Both the position numbers and the translations under genes were made by a program. From contig NZ_JBNYXW010000018.1 in NCBI RefSeq assembly GCF_051380875.1, positions 79,606 through 143,605 of the forward strand: a DNA stretch of 64,000 bases. Direction: 5' to 3'. Shown piece after piece: positions 1 through 8,559 of the stretch. Below the pieces are notes generated by a model that was not told the DNA's origin, searched no databases, and worked only from the letters and a program-made list of their open reading frames with translations. This DNA is from Janthinobacterium sp051380875 (lineage in GTDB: Bacteria > Pseudomonadota > Gammaproteobacteria > Burkholderiales > Burkholderiaceae_D). The stretch's first letter is position 1, and the number at the start of each line of letters is the position of its first letter.

Positions 1-105
1 CAGGCGGCCGATCCAAAGTTTCCCGTCACTTCGCCCCTGTTACAGCGCCTGAAGCTGACGCCAGATGAAGTCCAGGCCCTGAAAAGCTTCCTGGAAGTGC
101 TGTAA
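1..105 (+). CDS. C-terminal fragment, probably a di-haem cytochrome c peroxidase family protein
   Basis: The window opens inside a forward frame of 34 codons ending with TAA at 103-105. The visible tail ends LKLTPDEVQALKSFLEVL. This resembles the closing helix of MauG/cytochrome c peroxidase-type proteins, where a 'L.LT..E..AL..FL..L' segment follows the second haem domain. No CXXCH motif lies in the visible part, so the assignment rests on the tail alone. Other c-type cytochromes end similarly. The 5' part lies outside the window. Confidence 0.4.
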   Translation, partial: QAADPKFPVTSPLLQRLKLTPDEVQALKSFLEVL

Positions 106-110
106 CGGTC

Positions 111-674
111 TTATTTAGCCTGGCCGGCCGTGCGGTCGTGCCGCCACAGCACGTCGCTGCCGCCGGCAAAGCGGTTCAGCACGCGCGACAGCACGAACAG
201 CAAGTCCGACAGGCGATTGACGTACTGGCGCGGATGTTCGTGCAGCGTTTCCGCGTTCGCCAGCGTGACGATGCTGCGCTCGGCGCGGCGGCAGACGGTG
301 CGGCACACATGCGCCAGCGATGCAGCGCGCGAGCCCGCTGGCAGGATGAATTCGGAGAGGGCGGGCAAGTCCGCATTGTATTTGGCCAGCAAGTCATCGA
401 GGCGCAGCACATGCTCTTCCTTGATCAGCTGGTAGCCGGGGATGCAGATTTCGCCGCCCAGGTCGAACAGATCGTGCTGGATGGCCACCAGTTCGCCGCG
501 CAAGGCGTCGGGCATGGCTTCGCACAGCAGCAAGCCGATATTCGAATTGAGTTCGTCCACGTCGCCCATGGCGTGGATGCGTACATTGTCCTTGCTGGTG
601 CGGCTGCCGTCGCCCAGGCCGGTGCTGCCATTGTCGCCCGTGCGCGTGGCGATTTTCGAGAGTCGGTTGCCCAT
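111..674 (-). CDS. Cob(I)alamin adenosyltransferase, PduO type
   Basis: Transfers the 5'-deoxyadenosyl group of ATP to cob(I)alamin, giving coenzyme B12, in the cytoplasm. The 187-residue product has the three PduO-family signatures: the N-terminal ATP-binding TRTGDNGSTGL (residues 10-20), FILPAGS (109-115) and CRRAER (128-133), followed by NRLSDLLF (153-160). The frame stays open to 821, but family similarity begins at the ATG at 672-674, so that start is chosen. It ends 5 bp from the upstream cytochrome-like gene, tail to tail, and is divergent from glcD. No cobalamin riboswitch was recognised upstream. The family assignment is secure; a dedicated partner enzyme is not visible here. Confidence 0.93.
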   Translation of the reverse strand: MGNRLSKIATRTGDNGSTGLGDGSRTSKDNVRIHAMGDVDELNSNIGLLLCEAMPDALRGELVAIQHDLFDLGGEICIPGYQLIKEEHVLRLDDLLAKYNADLPALSEFILPAGSRAASLAHVCRTVCRRAERSIVTLANAETLHEHPRQYVNRLSDLLFVLSRVLNRFAGGSDVLWRHDRTAGQAK

Positions 675-719
675 GATGCTGGTCCTTTCAAAGAAGAATG
701 GGGCAGCATACGACACTGC

Positions 720-759
720 GCGCCGCATTTGCCGGCAATCGTGACAAAAAATGCGGCGC
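720..759. promoter_or_regulatory. Inverted repeat in the divergent pduO-glcD promoter region
   Basis: Perfect 11-bp arms, gcgccgcattt (720-730) and aaatgcggcgc (749-759), flank an 18-nt spacer. The repeat lies between the divergent starts of the adenosyltransferase gene (674) and glcD (814). It could be an operator for a glycolate-responsive regulator or an mRNA leader hairpin; the sequence alone does not decide. Confidence 0.4.
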
Positions 760-813
760 ACGGTGTTTTTATGCTTACAATCGTTGCACGACCATGTACT
801 TTTACCCCTCACT

Positions 814-2304
814 ATGCTCAATGCTGCTCCCGAACCCGGATTGATCGCCGCGCGCCAGCAAGCCGTCGTCGCGGCCCTGCTGGCCGTGCTGCCGGCCCGC
901 TGCGTGCTGTCTGACGCCGAAGATACGCGCCCGTATGAGTGCGACGGCCTGGCTGCCTACCGCCAGTTGCCGATGGTCGTCACCCTGCCCGACACGGAAG
1001 AACAAGTCATCGCCATCCTCGGCGTCTGCCGCCAGCTTGGCGTGCCGATCGTGCCGCGCGGCGCCGGCACGGGCCTGTCGGGCGGCGCCTTGCCAATTGC
1101 CGATGGCGTGGTGCTGTCGACGGCGCGCCTGAACCGCATCGTGCGCCTCGATGCGTATGCGCGCACGGCCGTGGTGCAGCCTGGCGTGCGCAACCTGGCC
1201 ATTTCGGAAGCGGCGGCGCAATATGCGCTGTATTACGCGCCCGACCCCTCCTCGCAGATCGCCTGCAGCATCGGCGGCAACGTGGCGGAAAACTCGGGCG
1301 GCGTGCATTGCCTCAAATATGGTTTGACCGTGCACAATGTGCTGCGCGTGCGGGTTGTTACCATCGATGGTGACGTGCTCGAACTGGGCGGTGAATGCCT
1401 CGATTCCCCCGGCCTGGACTTGCTGGCCGTCTTCATCGGCTCCGAAGGCATGCTGGGCATCGTCACGGAAGTGACGGTAAAGCTGATCCCGAAACCGGCC
1501 ACCGCGCGCGTCATCATGGCGTCCTTCGGCGACGTGGTCACTGGCGGCAATGCAGTTGCCAACGTGATCGCCGCCGGCATCATCCCGGCCGGCCTGGAAA
1601 TGATGGACCAGACATCCTCGCGCATGGTCGAACCGTTCGTCAAGGCCGGCTACGATATCAACGCGGCCGCCATCTTGCTGTGCGAGGCCGATGGCACGCA
1701 CGAGGAAGTGGAAGAGGAAATCGCCCGCATGACGGCCGTGCTGGAAGGGGCGGGCGCCAGCGCGATTGCCGTCTCGCAGTCGGAAGCGGAACGCATGAAA
1801 TTCTGGTCCGGCCGCAAGAACGCCTTTCCTGCCGCAGGGCGCATTTCGCCCGATTACTACTGCATGGACGGCACCATCCCGCGCAAGCGCCTGGCCGAAG
1901 TCCTGACGGGCATCGCCGGCATGGAAAAGACCTATGGCTTGCGCTGCGCGAACGTATTCCACGCGGGCGATGGCAATTTGCATCCGCTGATCCTGTTTGA
2001 CGCCAACATGCCTGGCGAATTTGAGCGCGCCGAGGCGTTTGGCGCCGATATCCTCGCCCTGTGCGTGGCCGTTGGCGGCACTATCACGGGCGAACACGGC
2101 GTGGGCATGGAAAAGATCAATTCCATGTGCGTGCAATTTACGCGCGCCGAACTCGATGCCTTCTTTGCCGTCAAGCGCGCGTTTGACCCGCATACCTTGC
2201 TGAACCCGGACAAGGCCATTCCCACCTTGAACCGCTGTGCGGAATTTGGCAAGATGCACGTCACGGCGGGGCGCCTGCCGTTTGCCAACCTGCCCCGTTT
2301 TTAA
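814..2304 (+). CDS. glcD: Glycolate oxidase FAD-binding subunit GlcD
   Basis: FAD subunit of the membrane-associated glycolate oxidase complex, which oxidises glycolate to glyoxylate and passes electrons through GlcE and GlcF to the respiratory chain. The 496-residue protein closely follows the E. coli GlcD pattern: YECDGL near residue 37, the FAD/PCMH segment PRGAGTGLSGGALP, SSQIACSIGGNVAE, the C-terminal FHAGDGNLHPL and the GEHGVGMEK motif. The frame is open from 751, but family similarity starts shortly after the ATG at 814. First gene of glcDEF, 16 bp before the proposed TTG start of glcE. D-lactate dehydrogenases share the fold, but the adjacent glcE and glcF fix the identity. Confidence 0.96.
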   Translation: MLNAAPEPGLIAARQQAVVAALLAVLPARCVLSDAEDTRPYECDGLAAYRQLPMVVTLPDTEEQVIAILGVCRQLGVPIVPRGAGTGLSGGALPIADGVVLSTARLNRIVRLDAYARTAVVQPGVRNLAISEAAAQYALYYAPDPSSQIACSIGGNVAENSGGVHCLKYGLTVHNVLRVRVVTIDGDVLELGGECLDSPGLDLLAVFIGSEGMLGIVTEVTVKLIPKPATARVIMASFGDVVTGGNAVANVIAAGIIPAGLEMMDQTSSRMVEPFVKAGYDINAAAILLCEADGTHEEVEEEIARMTAVLEGAGASAIAVSQSEAERMKFWSGRKNAFPAAGRISPDYYCMDGTIPRKRLAEVLTGIAGMEKTYGLRCANVFHAGDGNLHPLILFDANMPGEFERAEAFGADILALCVAVGGTITGEHGVGMEKINSMCVQFTRAELDAFFAVKRAFDPHTLLNPDKAIPTLNRCAEFGKMHVTAGRLPFANLPRF

Positions 2305-2320
2305 TCTGCCGGAGACCCTT

Positions 2321-3391
2321 TTGCAAGCGATAGCGGAACAATTCAAACAGCAGATCCTGGCGGCCAGCGCGGCGGGTACGCCTGTACGCCTGCGCGGCGG
2401 TGGCACGAAAGACTGGTATGGACAGCAGCTGGCCGGTGAGTTACTCGACACGCGCGCGTATGCCGGCATCATCGACTATGAACCGACGGAGCTGGTGATC
2501 ACGGCCCGCTGCGGCACGCCGCTCTCTGACATCGAGGCAGCGCTGGCCGCACGCAACCAGATGCTGGCCTTCGAACCGCCGCATTTCGGCGCGGGCGCCA
2601 CCGTGGGCGGGGCGGTGGCTTGCGCCTTGTCCGGCCCGCGCCGGGCCAGCGCGGGCGCGTTACGTGATTTTGTGCTGGGCGCCGTGCTGATGGATGGCCA
2701 CGGCGAGCGCCTGGCCTTTGGCGGGCAAGTCATGAAAAACGTGGCCGGCTACGATGTCTCGCGCCTGCTGGCGGGTTCCTTGGGCACCCTGGGCCTGATC
2801 CTGGAAGTGTCGCTCAAAGTGCTGCCCCTGCCGCTGCGCGAAGCGAGTTTTCGCGTGGAGTGCACGGAAATCGCCGCCTTGCGCTTGCTCAATGAATGGG
2901 CCGGACAACCGCTGCCGCTATCGGCCAGTTGCTGGCATGACGGCGTGCTCACCGTGCGCCTGTCGGGCGCCGAGGCGGCCGTCTCTGCGGCTTTGCAATC
3001 ATTGGGCGGCAAAGTGCTGGCGCCCGATGACGCGGCCGCTTTCTGGCTATCCCTGCGCGAGCAGACGCATGATTTCTTTACGGGCAGTGGCAGCCTGTGG
3101 CGGCTATCCGTGCCGCCGCACGCCAGCGCCGTGATTTTGAAAGGGCGCCAGCTGATCGAGTGGGGTGGCGCGCAGCGCTGGCTGAAGGTCGATGCCGGCG
3201 CCGATGTCGCCAGCGCCCTGCGCATCCGCCAGGCGGTGGCTGCGCTTGGGGGCCACGCCACGCTGTTCCGCGGCGGCGACAAGGCGGTGGGCGTGTTCCA
3301 CCCGCTGGCGCCAGCCGTCGGCACCATCCACCAGCGTCTGCGGCAGGCTTTCGACCCGGCCGGCATCTTCAACCCGCACAGAATGTATTGA
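2321..3391 (+). CDS. glcE: Glycolate oxidase subunit GlcE
   Basis: Second FAD-binding subunit of glycolate oxidase, 356 residues from a TTG start. The TTG at 2321 is chosen because a GGAG Shine-Dalgarno sequence (2311-2314) sits six bases upstream and because the length then matches the family (about 350). The longer ATG-initiated frame from 2237 would overlap glcD by 68 bp with residues unlike the family. Diagnostic stretches are YEPTELVITARCGTPL, the FGGQVMKNVAGYDVSRL FAD-domain segment and the C-terminal FDPAGIFNPHRMY. Followed by glcF after 6 bp, so translation of the three subunits is probably coupled. Confidence 0.94.
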   Translation: MQAIAEQFKQQILAASAAGTPVRLRGGGTKDWYGQQLAGELLDTRAYAGIIDYEPTELVITARCGTPLSDIEAALAARNQMLAFEPPHFGAGATVGGAVACALSGPRRASAGALRDFVLGAVLMDGHGERLAFGGQVMKNVAGYDVSRLLAGSLGTLGLILEVSLKVLPLPLREASFRVECTEIAALRLLNEWAGQPLPLSASCWHDGVLTVRLSGAEAAVSAALQSLGGKVLAPDDAAAFWLSLREQTHDFFTGSGSLWRLSVPPHASAVILKGRQLIEWGGAQRWLKVDAGADVASALRIRQAVAALGGHATLFRGGDKAVGVFHPLAPAVGTIHQRLRQAFDPAGIFNPHRMY

Positions 3392-3397
3392 GCGCGC

Positions 3398-4636
3398 ATG
3401 CAAACCAATCTCGCCGATTTCATCAAGAATACGCCGGCAGGCGACGAAGCCGAAGCCATCTTGCGCGCCTGCGTGCATTGCGGCTTTTGCACGGCCACCT
3501 GTCCCACCTACCAATTGCTGGGCGATGAACTCGACGGCCCGCGCGGACGCATTTACCTGATCAAGCAGGTGCTCGAAGGCGCGCCCGTCACAGCCAAGAC
3601 GCAGACGCACCTGGACCGCTGTTTGACCTGCCGCAACTGCGAGTCGACTTGTCCGTCCGGGGTGCAGTACGGGCGCCTGGTCGACATCGGCCGCAACGTC
3701 GTCGAACAGCGCGTGCAGCGCCCCTTGCGCGAGCGCGCGCTGCGTTTCGCCCTGAAGGAAGCCTTGCCGCGCCGCTGGCTGTTTACGCCCGTGTACAAGG
3801 CGGGGCAGGCACTGCGGCCCTTGCTGTCAAAAGGCTTGCAGGACAAATTGCGCCCCGGCGCTGCCCCCGGCAAGTGGCCCGCGCGCGGCCATGCGCGCAC
3901 CATGCTGGTGCTCGATGGCTGCGTGCAGCCGGCCATGTCGCCCAATATCAACGCGGCCACGGCGCGCGTGCTTGACGCGCTGGGCGTGCAATTGATCAAT
4001 GCGCCGAAAGCAGGATGCTGCGGCGCGCTGCGCCATCACCTGAATGACCAAGAGGCGGCGCTGGACGACATGCGCCGCAATATCGATGCCTGGTGGCCGT
4101 ATGTGGACAGCGCCGAAGCCATCGTCATGACGGCGTCCGGCTGCGGCGCCACCGTCAAGGAATACGGCCATCTGCTGGCACACGACGCACAGTATGCGGA
4201 CAAGGCGCGGCGCATCACGGCACTGACGCGCGATTTGTCCGAGATCATGTCGGCGTTCGAAATGGAACTGGTGGCGCTGTTAAAGGAAAAAGGGCGGATC
4301 GCGCAAAGAGTCGCGTATCACCCGCCATGCACCTTGCAGCACGGCCAGCAGATCCGCGGCAAGGTCGAGCAGGTGCTGCGCGCAGTCGGCGTCGACGTGC
4401 GCCTGTGCGCCGACAGCCATCTGTGCTGCGGTTCTGCCGGTACGTATTCGATCCTGCAGCCGGCATTGTCGCAGCAGCTGCGCGACAACAAGGTGGCCAA
4501 CCTGGAAGCCTGCGCACCCGACGTCATCGTCTCGGCCAATATCGGCTGCCTGACGCACCTGCAATCGGGCACGCAGACGCCCGTGCGGCACTGGATCGAG
4601 TTGATCGATGCAGCGCTGGCGGCGCCGCAACCTTAA
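3398..4636 (+). CDS. glcF: Glycolate oxidase iron-sulfur subunit GlcF
   Basis: Electron-transfer subunit of glycolate oxidase, 412 residues. Two ferredoxin-type 4Fe-4S motifs lie at the N terminus: C25-C28-C31-C35P (CVHCGFCTATCP) and C75-C78-C81-C85P (CLTCRNCESTCP). Two CCG-type cysteine-rich domains follow, with GCCGALRHH in the middle and LCCGSAGTYS near the C terminus; these are typical of GlcF and heterodisulfide-reductase-like proteins. Last gene of glcDEF. Its stop overlaps by 4 bp, tail to tail, the end of the reverse-strand GGDEF-EAL gene. Confidence 0.96.
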   Translation: MQTNLADFIKNTPAGDEAEAILRACVHCGFCTATCPTYQLLGDELDGPRGRIYLIKQVLEGAPVTAKTQTHLDRCLTCRNCESTCPSGVQYGRLVDIGRNVVEQRVQRPLRERALRFALKEALPRRWLFTPVYKAGQALRPLLSKGLQDKLRPGAAPGKWPARGHARTMLVLDGCVQPAMSPNINAATARVLDALGVQLINAPKAGCCGALRHHLNDQEAALDDMRRNIDAWWPYVDSAEAIVMTASGCGATVKEYGHLLAHDAQYADKARRITALTRDLSEIMSAFEMELVALLKEKGRIAQRVAYHPPCTLQHGQQIRGKVEQVLRAVGVDVRLCADSHLCCGSAGTYSILQPALSQQLRDNKVANLEACAPDVIVSANIGCLTHLQSGTQTPVRHWIELIDAALAAPQP

Positions 4637-6783
4637 ACCGGGCTTTCGCTCAGCTGCGCCAGCTTCCACTGCGGCGCGGGAATGAAATTGTTTGCCCAGT
4701 CCAGCACGGCGTTGGCCGGCATGGGGCGGGCGATGCCATAGCCTTGCGCCAGGTCGCAGCCCAGCTGGATCAGGCGGGCGCCGTGCTCGATGCTTTCCAC
4801 GCCTTCGGCGATCACCGTCAAACCGAATGAACGGGCCAGGCCGATAACGGCGCGCACCAGGTGCAGGTCGTCGCGGTCGTTGAGCATATTGCGCACGAAG
4901 CTCTGGTCAATCTTGACGATATTGGCTGGCAGGCGTTTCAGATACGACATCGAGGAATAGCCGGTGCCGAAATCGTCGAGCGCGAACGTGATGCCCAGCG
5001 CCTGGCAGGCGCGGATAATGCGGCGCACGTGTTCGATGTCGTGCAGGGCCGACGATTCGAGGATTTCCAGTTCCAGCATGCTGGCGCGCACGCCGGGAAA
5101 CTCGCCGAGGATGGTTTCCAGGCGCGCGACGAAATCGGGCTGCTGGAAGTGGCGTGCCGCGATGTTCACGCTGACCACCCAGTGCTTGCCTGCCACGCTC
5201 CAGCGCTGCATCTGCCACAGGGCCTGGCGCAGCACCCATTCGCCGATGTCGATAATCAGGTCCGTCTGCTCTACCAGCGGCAGGAACTGCGCCGGCGCCA
5301 GTACACCGCGGCGCGGATGCTGCCAGCGCAGCAGCGCTTCCATGCCCACCACCGTGCCGGCGCGCAGGTTGACCTTGGGCTGGTAGTACAGCCGCAGCTC
5401 GCCATCGATCAGGGCCTGGCGCACTTCCGTGCGCTGGTTGTGGTGCGTGCGCACTTCTTCATCGAGGTTGGTGTCGAAGAAGTGATACTGGTTGCGCCCC
5501 GTCAGCTTGGCCTGGTAGACGGCGTGATCGGCGTGGCGCAGCAGGCTTTCCGTATTCAGGTCCTTGCCGGCGTACACGGCGATGCCGGCGCTGGCCGTCA
5601 TGTGTAGCGGCTGCTGGTCGCACTGGTAGGGGCGGCTCAGTTCTTTCATCAGCTGGGTGATGTTCTGTTCGATGCTGGCGATGCTGGCCTGGCCGCACAG
5701 CAGCATGACGAATTCATCGCCGCCCAGCCGCGCCGCATAGTGCACCTGGCCCGTGAAGCTGTGCAGGCGGCCGGCCACCTGCTTGAGAATGTCATCGCCA
5801 GCCTCGGCGCCGTAGCGGTCGTTGATGGCCTGGAAGTGGTCGAGGTCGAACAGACACACGGCCAGCAGGCGCTGGCGCTCGCGCGCGAGGAACAGTTCCT
5901 GTTCGAAGCGGGCGGCCAGCGCGGCGCGGTTGGGCAGGCCCGTCAGCACATCATTGTAGTTTTGCCAGGATAGTTTTTGCAGCGCATGCTGCATGTGCAC
6001 GGTTTGGTTGAGCTGTTCGCCCAGTTGGCGCTGGCTGGTCTTGAGCGAGAACAATAGTTCCTCGATATCGCCGGCCATGCTGTTGAATGACTGCGACACG
6101 GCTTGCGCCTCGGACGTGGCACCGCCTGCCAGGCGCACGGCGAAGTCGCCGCCGCGGAAGCGGTCGGTGGCCCGCACCAGGCGCGCCAGCAGCTTGCGCT
6201 GCGAGGCCAGGATCAGGCCCAGCAGCATGTAAATGAGGACGATATTGATGCCGCTCAGCACGGCCTGGTGGCGCACGCTGTGCCATGCCTGCGTCAGGGG
6301 CAGGCTGGGCGCGTAGTGCAGGTCGAGGATGCCGTCGCCACCGCCTGGCAGCGCCACCGTCAGGCGGCTGCTGATGGCCGTGATGCCGGCCAGGCGCGCA
6401 AACCACGCCGGCACGCCAGCGGCCAGTTCGTCGGCCAGCTGGCTGTCGGCCAGCACTTCGATATGTTCGGAGGCACTATCCCAGCGGATGGCAGCGAGGC
6501 TGCGGTTCAGCGGCAAGGCGCTGCGCAGCGCCTGGCGCACGTTGTCGCGCAGCGTGTGCATGTCGCTTCGCACGGCCAGCGGCAGCACGGTATTGGCCAG
6601 GTACAGGTCGAGTTGCCGCGCATCGCTTTGATAACGCGCTGTGGCCAGCGCCGTTTCGGTATCGAGCAGGGCGTGATAACGGAGGGCGGAAACGGCGAGT
6701 ATCAGGAAGAAAACAGGAATGAACAGGCGGCAATAACAGCCCATGCGTAGCCACGAAGATACTATTTTCCCAAAGACTGGCAT
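4633..6783 (-). CDS. Membrane-anchored GGDEF-EAL cyclic-di-GMP signalling protein
   Basis: 716 residues. Two membrane segments (about 16-36 and 173-194) bracket a periplasmic sensor region, followed by a HAMP linker (about 195-245). A GGDEF domain carries an intact GGDEF (354-358) and metal-binding FDLDHF (311-316); no RxxD inhibitory site precedes it. A complete EAL domain has EALLRW (482-487), LDDFGTGYSS, KIDQSF and VIAEGVES. The conserved EAL metal and catalytic residues are all present, so phosphodiesterase activity is likely; cyclase activity is also possible. ATGs exist at residues 1 and 14; the first is reported. No dedicated partner is adjacent, although the type IV pilus retraction genes lie just beyond the next gene, a process often controlled by c-di-GMP. 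Confidence 0.92.
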   Translation of the reverse strand: MPVFGKIVSSWLRMGCYCRLFIPVFFLILAVSALRYHALLDTETALATARYQSDARQLDLYLANTVLPLAVRSDMHTLRDNVRQALRSALPLNRSLAAIRWDSASEHIEVLADSQLADELAAGVPAWFARLAGITAISSRLTVALPGGGDGILDLHYAPSLPLTQAWHSVRHQAVLSGINIVLIYMLLGLILASQRKLLARLVRATDRFRGGDFAVRLAGGATSEAQAVSQSFNSMAGDIEELLFSLKTSQRQLGEQLNQTVHMQHALQKLSWQNYNDVLTGLPNRAALAARFEQELFLARERQRLLAVCLFDLDHFQAINDRYGAEAGDDILKQVAGRLHSFTGQVHYAARLGGDEFVMLLCGQASIASIEQNITQLMKELSRPYQCDQQPLHMTASAGIAVYAGKDLNTESLLRHADHAVYQAKLTGRNQYHFFDTNLDEEVRTHHNQRTEVRQALIDGELRLYYQPKVNLRAGTVVGMEALLRWQHPRRGVLAPAQFLPLVEQTDLIIDIGEWVLRQALWQMQRWSVAGKHWVVSVNIAARHFQQPDFVARLETILGEFPGVRASMLELEILESSALHDIEHVRRIIRACQALGITFALDDFGTGYSSMSYLKRLPANIVKIDQSFVRNMLNDRDDLHLVRAVIGLARSFGLTVIAEGVESIEHGARLIQLGCDLAQGYGIARPMPANAVLDWANNFIPAPQWKLAQLSESPV

Positions 6784-6928
6784 CGTTTTGTTATCGATAT
6801 GTGCGAATGATTATGTCAACATTATCACCGAAATTTGCTATTTGAAACACAATATTAATATCATGTATGAAATAAAGTTGGCGTGCCTGATTTCAACAAT
6901 CATTGTTGTAAATCAAAGTTTTTTTCGC

Positions 6929-7414
6929 TCATGCTTGTAGCAATCGCGCGATGTCGTCAGTCAGGGTTGCGGGTTTACTGGCCGTCGCATAGCGGCGAAA
7001 GACGCTGCCATCCTTGCGCACCAGAAATTTGGTGAAATTCCATTTGATCGATTGCGTGCCCAGAATGCCGGGCGCCGCCTGTTTTAATTGCGCAAACAGG
7101 GGGTGGGTATGTGGCCCATTGACCTCAATTTTGGCGAACAGGGGAAAAGTGACCCCAAAATTTTTCGCGCAAAAAGCGCCGATCTCGGCATTCGAGCCCG
7201 GTTCTTGCTGGCGAAACTGGTTGCAGGGAAACCCCAGCACGACCAGCCCCTGTTGCTGGAACTGTTGGTACAGCGCTTCGAGGCCCCGGTATTGCGGCGT
7301 GAAGCCGCAGGCGCTGGCCGTGTTGACAATCAACAAGACCTTGCCCGCGTATTGCGCCAGGTCGATGGGGGTGCCGTCCAGCGCCGTGGCCTGGAAATCG
7401 TGGATGCTGGCCAT
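6929..7414 (-). CDS. Glutathione peroxidase family protein (cysteine form)
   Basis: 161-residue thiol peroxidase of the GPx family, reducing hydrogen and organic peroxides at the expense of glutathione or thioredoxin in the cytoplasm. The peroxidatic site is NTASACGFTPQY, with cysteine where animal enzymes carry selenocysteine. The family motifs LGFPCNQF and IKWNFTKFLV (catalytic Gln/Trp/Asn region) are present. The start at 7414 gives the canonical MASIHDF N terminus, 1 bp after the pilU stop, so it probably shares the pilTU transcript. A 145-bp AT-rich gap separates it from the GGDEF-EAL gene. Confidence 0.93.
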   Translation of the reverse strand: MASIHDFQATALDGTPIDLAQYAGKVLLIVNTASACGFTPQYRGLEALYQQFQQQGLVVLGFPCNQFRQQEPGSNAEIGAFCAKNFGVTFPLFAKIEVNGPHTHPLFAQLKQAAPGILGTQSIKWNFTKFLVRKDGSVFRRYATASKPATLTDDIARLLQA

Positions 7415-7415
7415 C

Positions 7416-8555
7416 TCAGAGTAGTCCCAAAGTGGTGGTGCCCGCGAGCGGGGCAGGTTGCGGCGCCGTTTTGCCGTGGAGTTTGATCGCCAGGCGCAGG
7501 TCGTTGACGGAGTCCGCATTGCGCAGCGCATCTTCATAGCTGATATGGCCCGTCTCGTGCAGGTCGAACAGGGCCTGGTCGAAAGTCTGCATGCCATGCT
7601 CGCGCGATTTTTTCATCAGTTCCTTGATTTCGTGCACCTGGCCCTTGAAGATCAGCTCGCTCATCAGCGGCGAATTGAGCAGGATTTCCAGCGCCGCCTT
7701 GCGCCCGCTGCTGTCCTTGTTGGGGATCAAACGCTGCGAAATCATGCCCTTCAAATTGAGCGACAGGTCCATCAACAATTGCTGGCGCCGTTCTTCGGGG
7801 AAGAAATTGATGATGCGGTCCAGCGCCTGGTTGGCGTTGTTCGCATGCAAGGTTGCCAGGCACAGATGGCCCGTTTCGGCAAACGCGATGGCGTGGTCCA
7901 TCGTTTCGCGGTCGCGGATTTCACCGATCTGTATCACGTCGGGCGCCTGGCGCAAGGTGTTTTTCAGGGCCGTGCCCCAGTCTTGCGTATCGACCCCCAC
8001 TTCGCGCTGGGTGACGATGCAGTTGCCGTGTGGATGGATGAATTCCACGGGATCTTCGATGGTGATGATGTGGCCGTGGCTGTGGGCGTTGCGGTGGCCC
8101 ACCATGGCCGCCAGCGTGGTCGACTTGCCGCAGCCGGTGGCGCCCACCATGATGACGAGTCCCCGTTTGCTCATCACCACGTCTTGCAGGATGGCGGGCA
8201 GGCCCAGCGCGTCCAGGGTGGGGATGCTGGTATTGATCGTGCGCAAGACCATGCCCGCTTTCCCCATCTGCACGAAGGCGGAGACGCGAAAACGCCCGAG
8301 TCCCTCCGGGCTGATGGCGAAATTGGCTTCGCGGCTGGCCTCGAACTCCGTCGCCTGGCGCTCGTTCATGACGGTGCGCACGTAAGCGGCCGCCTGCTGC
8401 GCATCGAGCGCGCCGCCCGCCAGCGGCGTCAGCTTGCCGTCGAGCTTGATCGCAGGCGCAAAGCCGGCCGTGATGAACAGGTCCGAGCCGCCCCGTTCGC
8501 GCATCTGCGCCAGCAGCGCGTGCATGGCGCCATAGTGTTCGTGTGTCGTCTGCAT
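7416..8555 (-). CDS. pilU: Type IV pilus retraction ATPase accessory protein PilU
   Basis: 379-residue hexameric ATPase of the PilT/VirB11 family, which assists PilT in depolymerising type IV pili for twitching and uptake. Walker A is GATGCGKST (138-146); Asp/His boxes follow, with GEIRDRETM and LATLHANNANQALDR. LSLNLKGMISQRL favours PilU over PilT. The start at 8555 (MQTTHEHYG) leaves 4 bp after the pilT stop and gives the usual length; the frame is open further upstream only as overlap with pilT. Confidence 0.95.
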   Translation of the reverse strand: MQTTHEHYGAMHALLAQMRERGGSDLFITAGFAPAIKLDGKLTPLAGGALDAQQAAAYVRTVMNERQATEFEASREANFAISPEGLGRFRVSAFVQMGKAGMVLRTINTSIPTLDALGLPAILQDVVMSKRGLVIMVGATGCGKSTTLAAMVGHRNAHSHGHIITIEDPVEFIHPHGNCIVTQREVGVDTQDWGTALKNTLRQAPDVIQIGEIRDRETMDHAIAFAETGHLCLATLHANNANQALDRIINFFPEERRQQLLMDLSLNLKGMISQRLIPNKDSSGRKAALEILLNSPLMSELIFKGQVHEIKELMKKSREHGMQTFDQALFDLHETGHISYEDALRNADSVNDLRLAIKLHGKTAPQPAPLAGTTTLGLL

Positions 8556-8559
8556 GCGT

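Noticed and set aside
675..813. Cobalamin riboswitch before the adenosyltransferase gene
   Set aside because: The leader is too short and no B12-box sequence is visible.
802..2472. 556-codon reverse open frame across glcD
   Set aside because: Composition typical of an antisense shadow; glcD on the forward strand matches its family over its full length.
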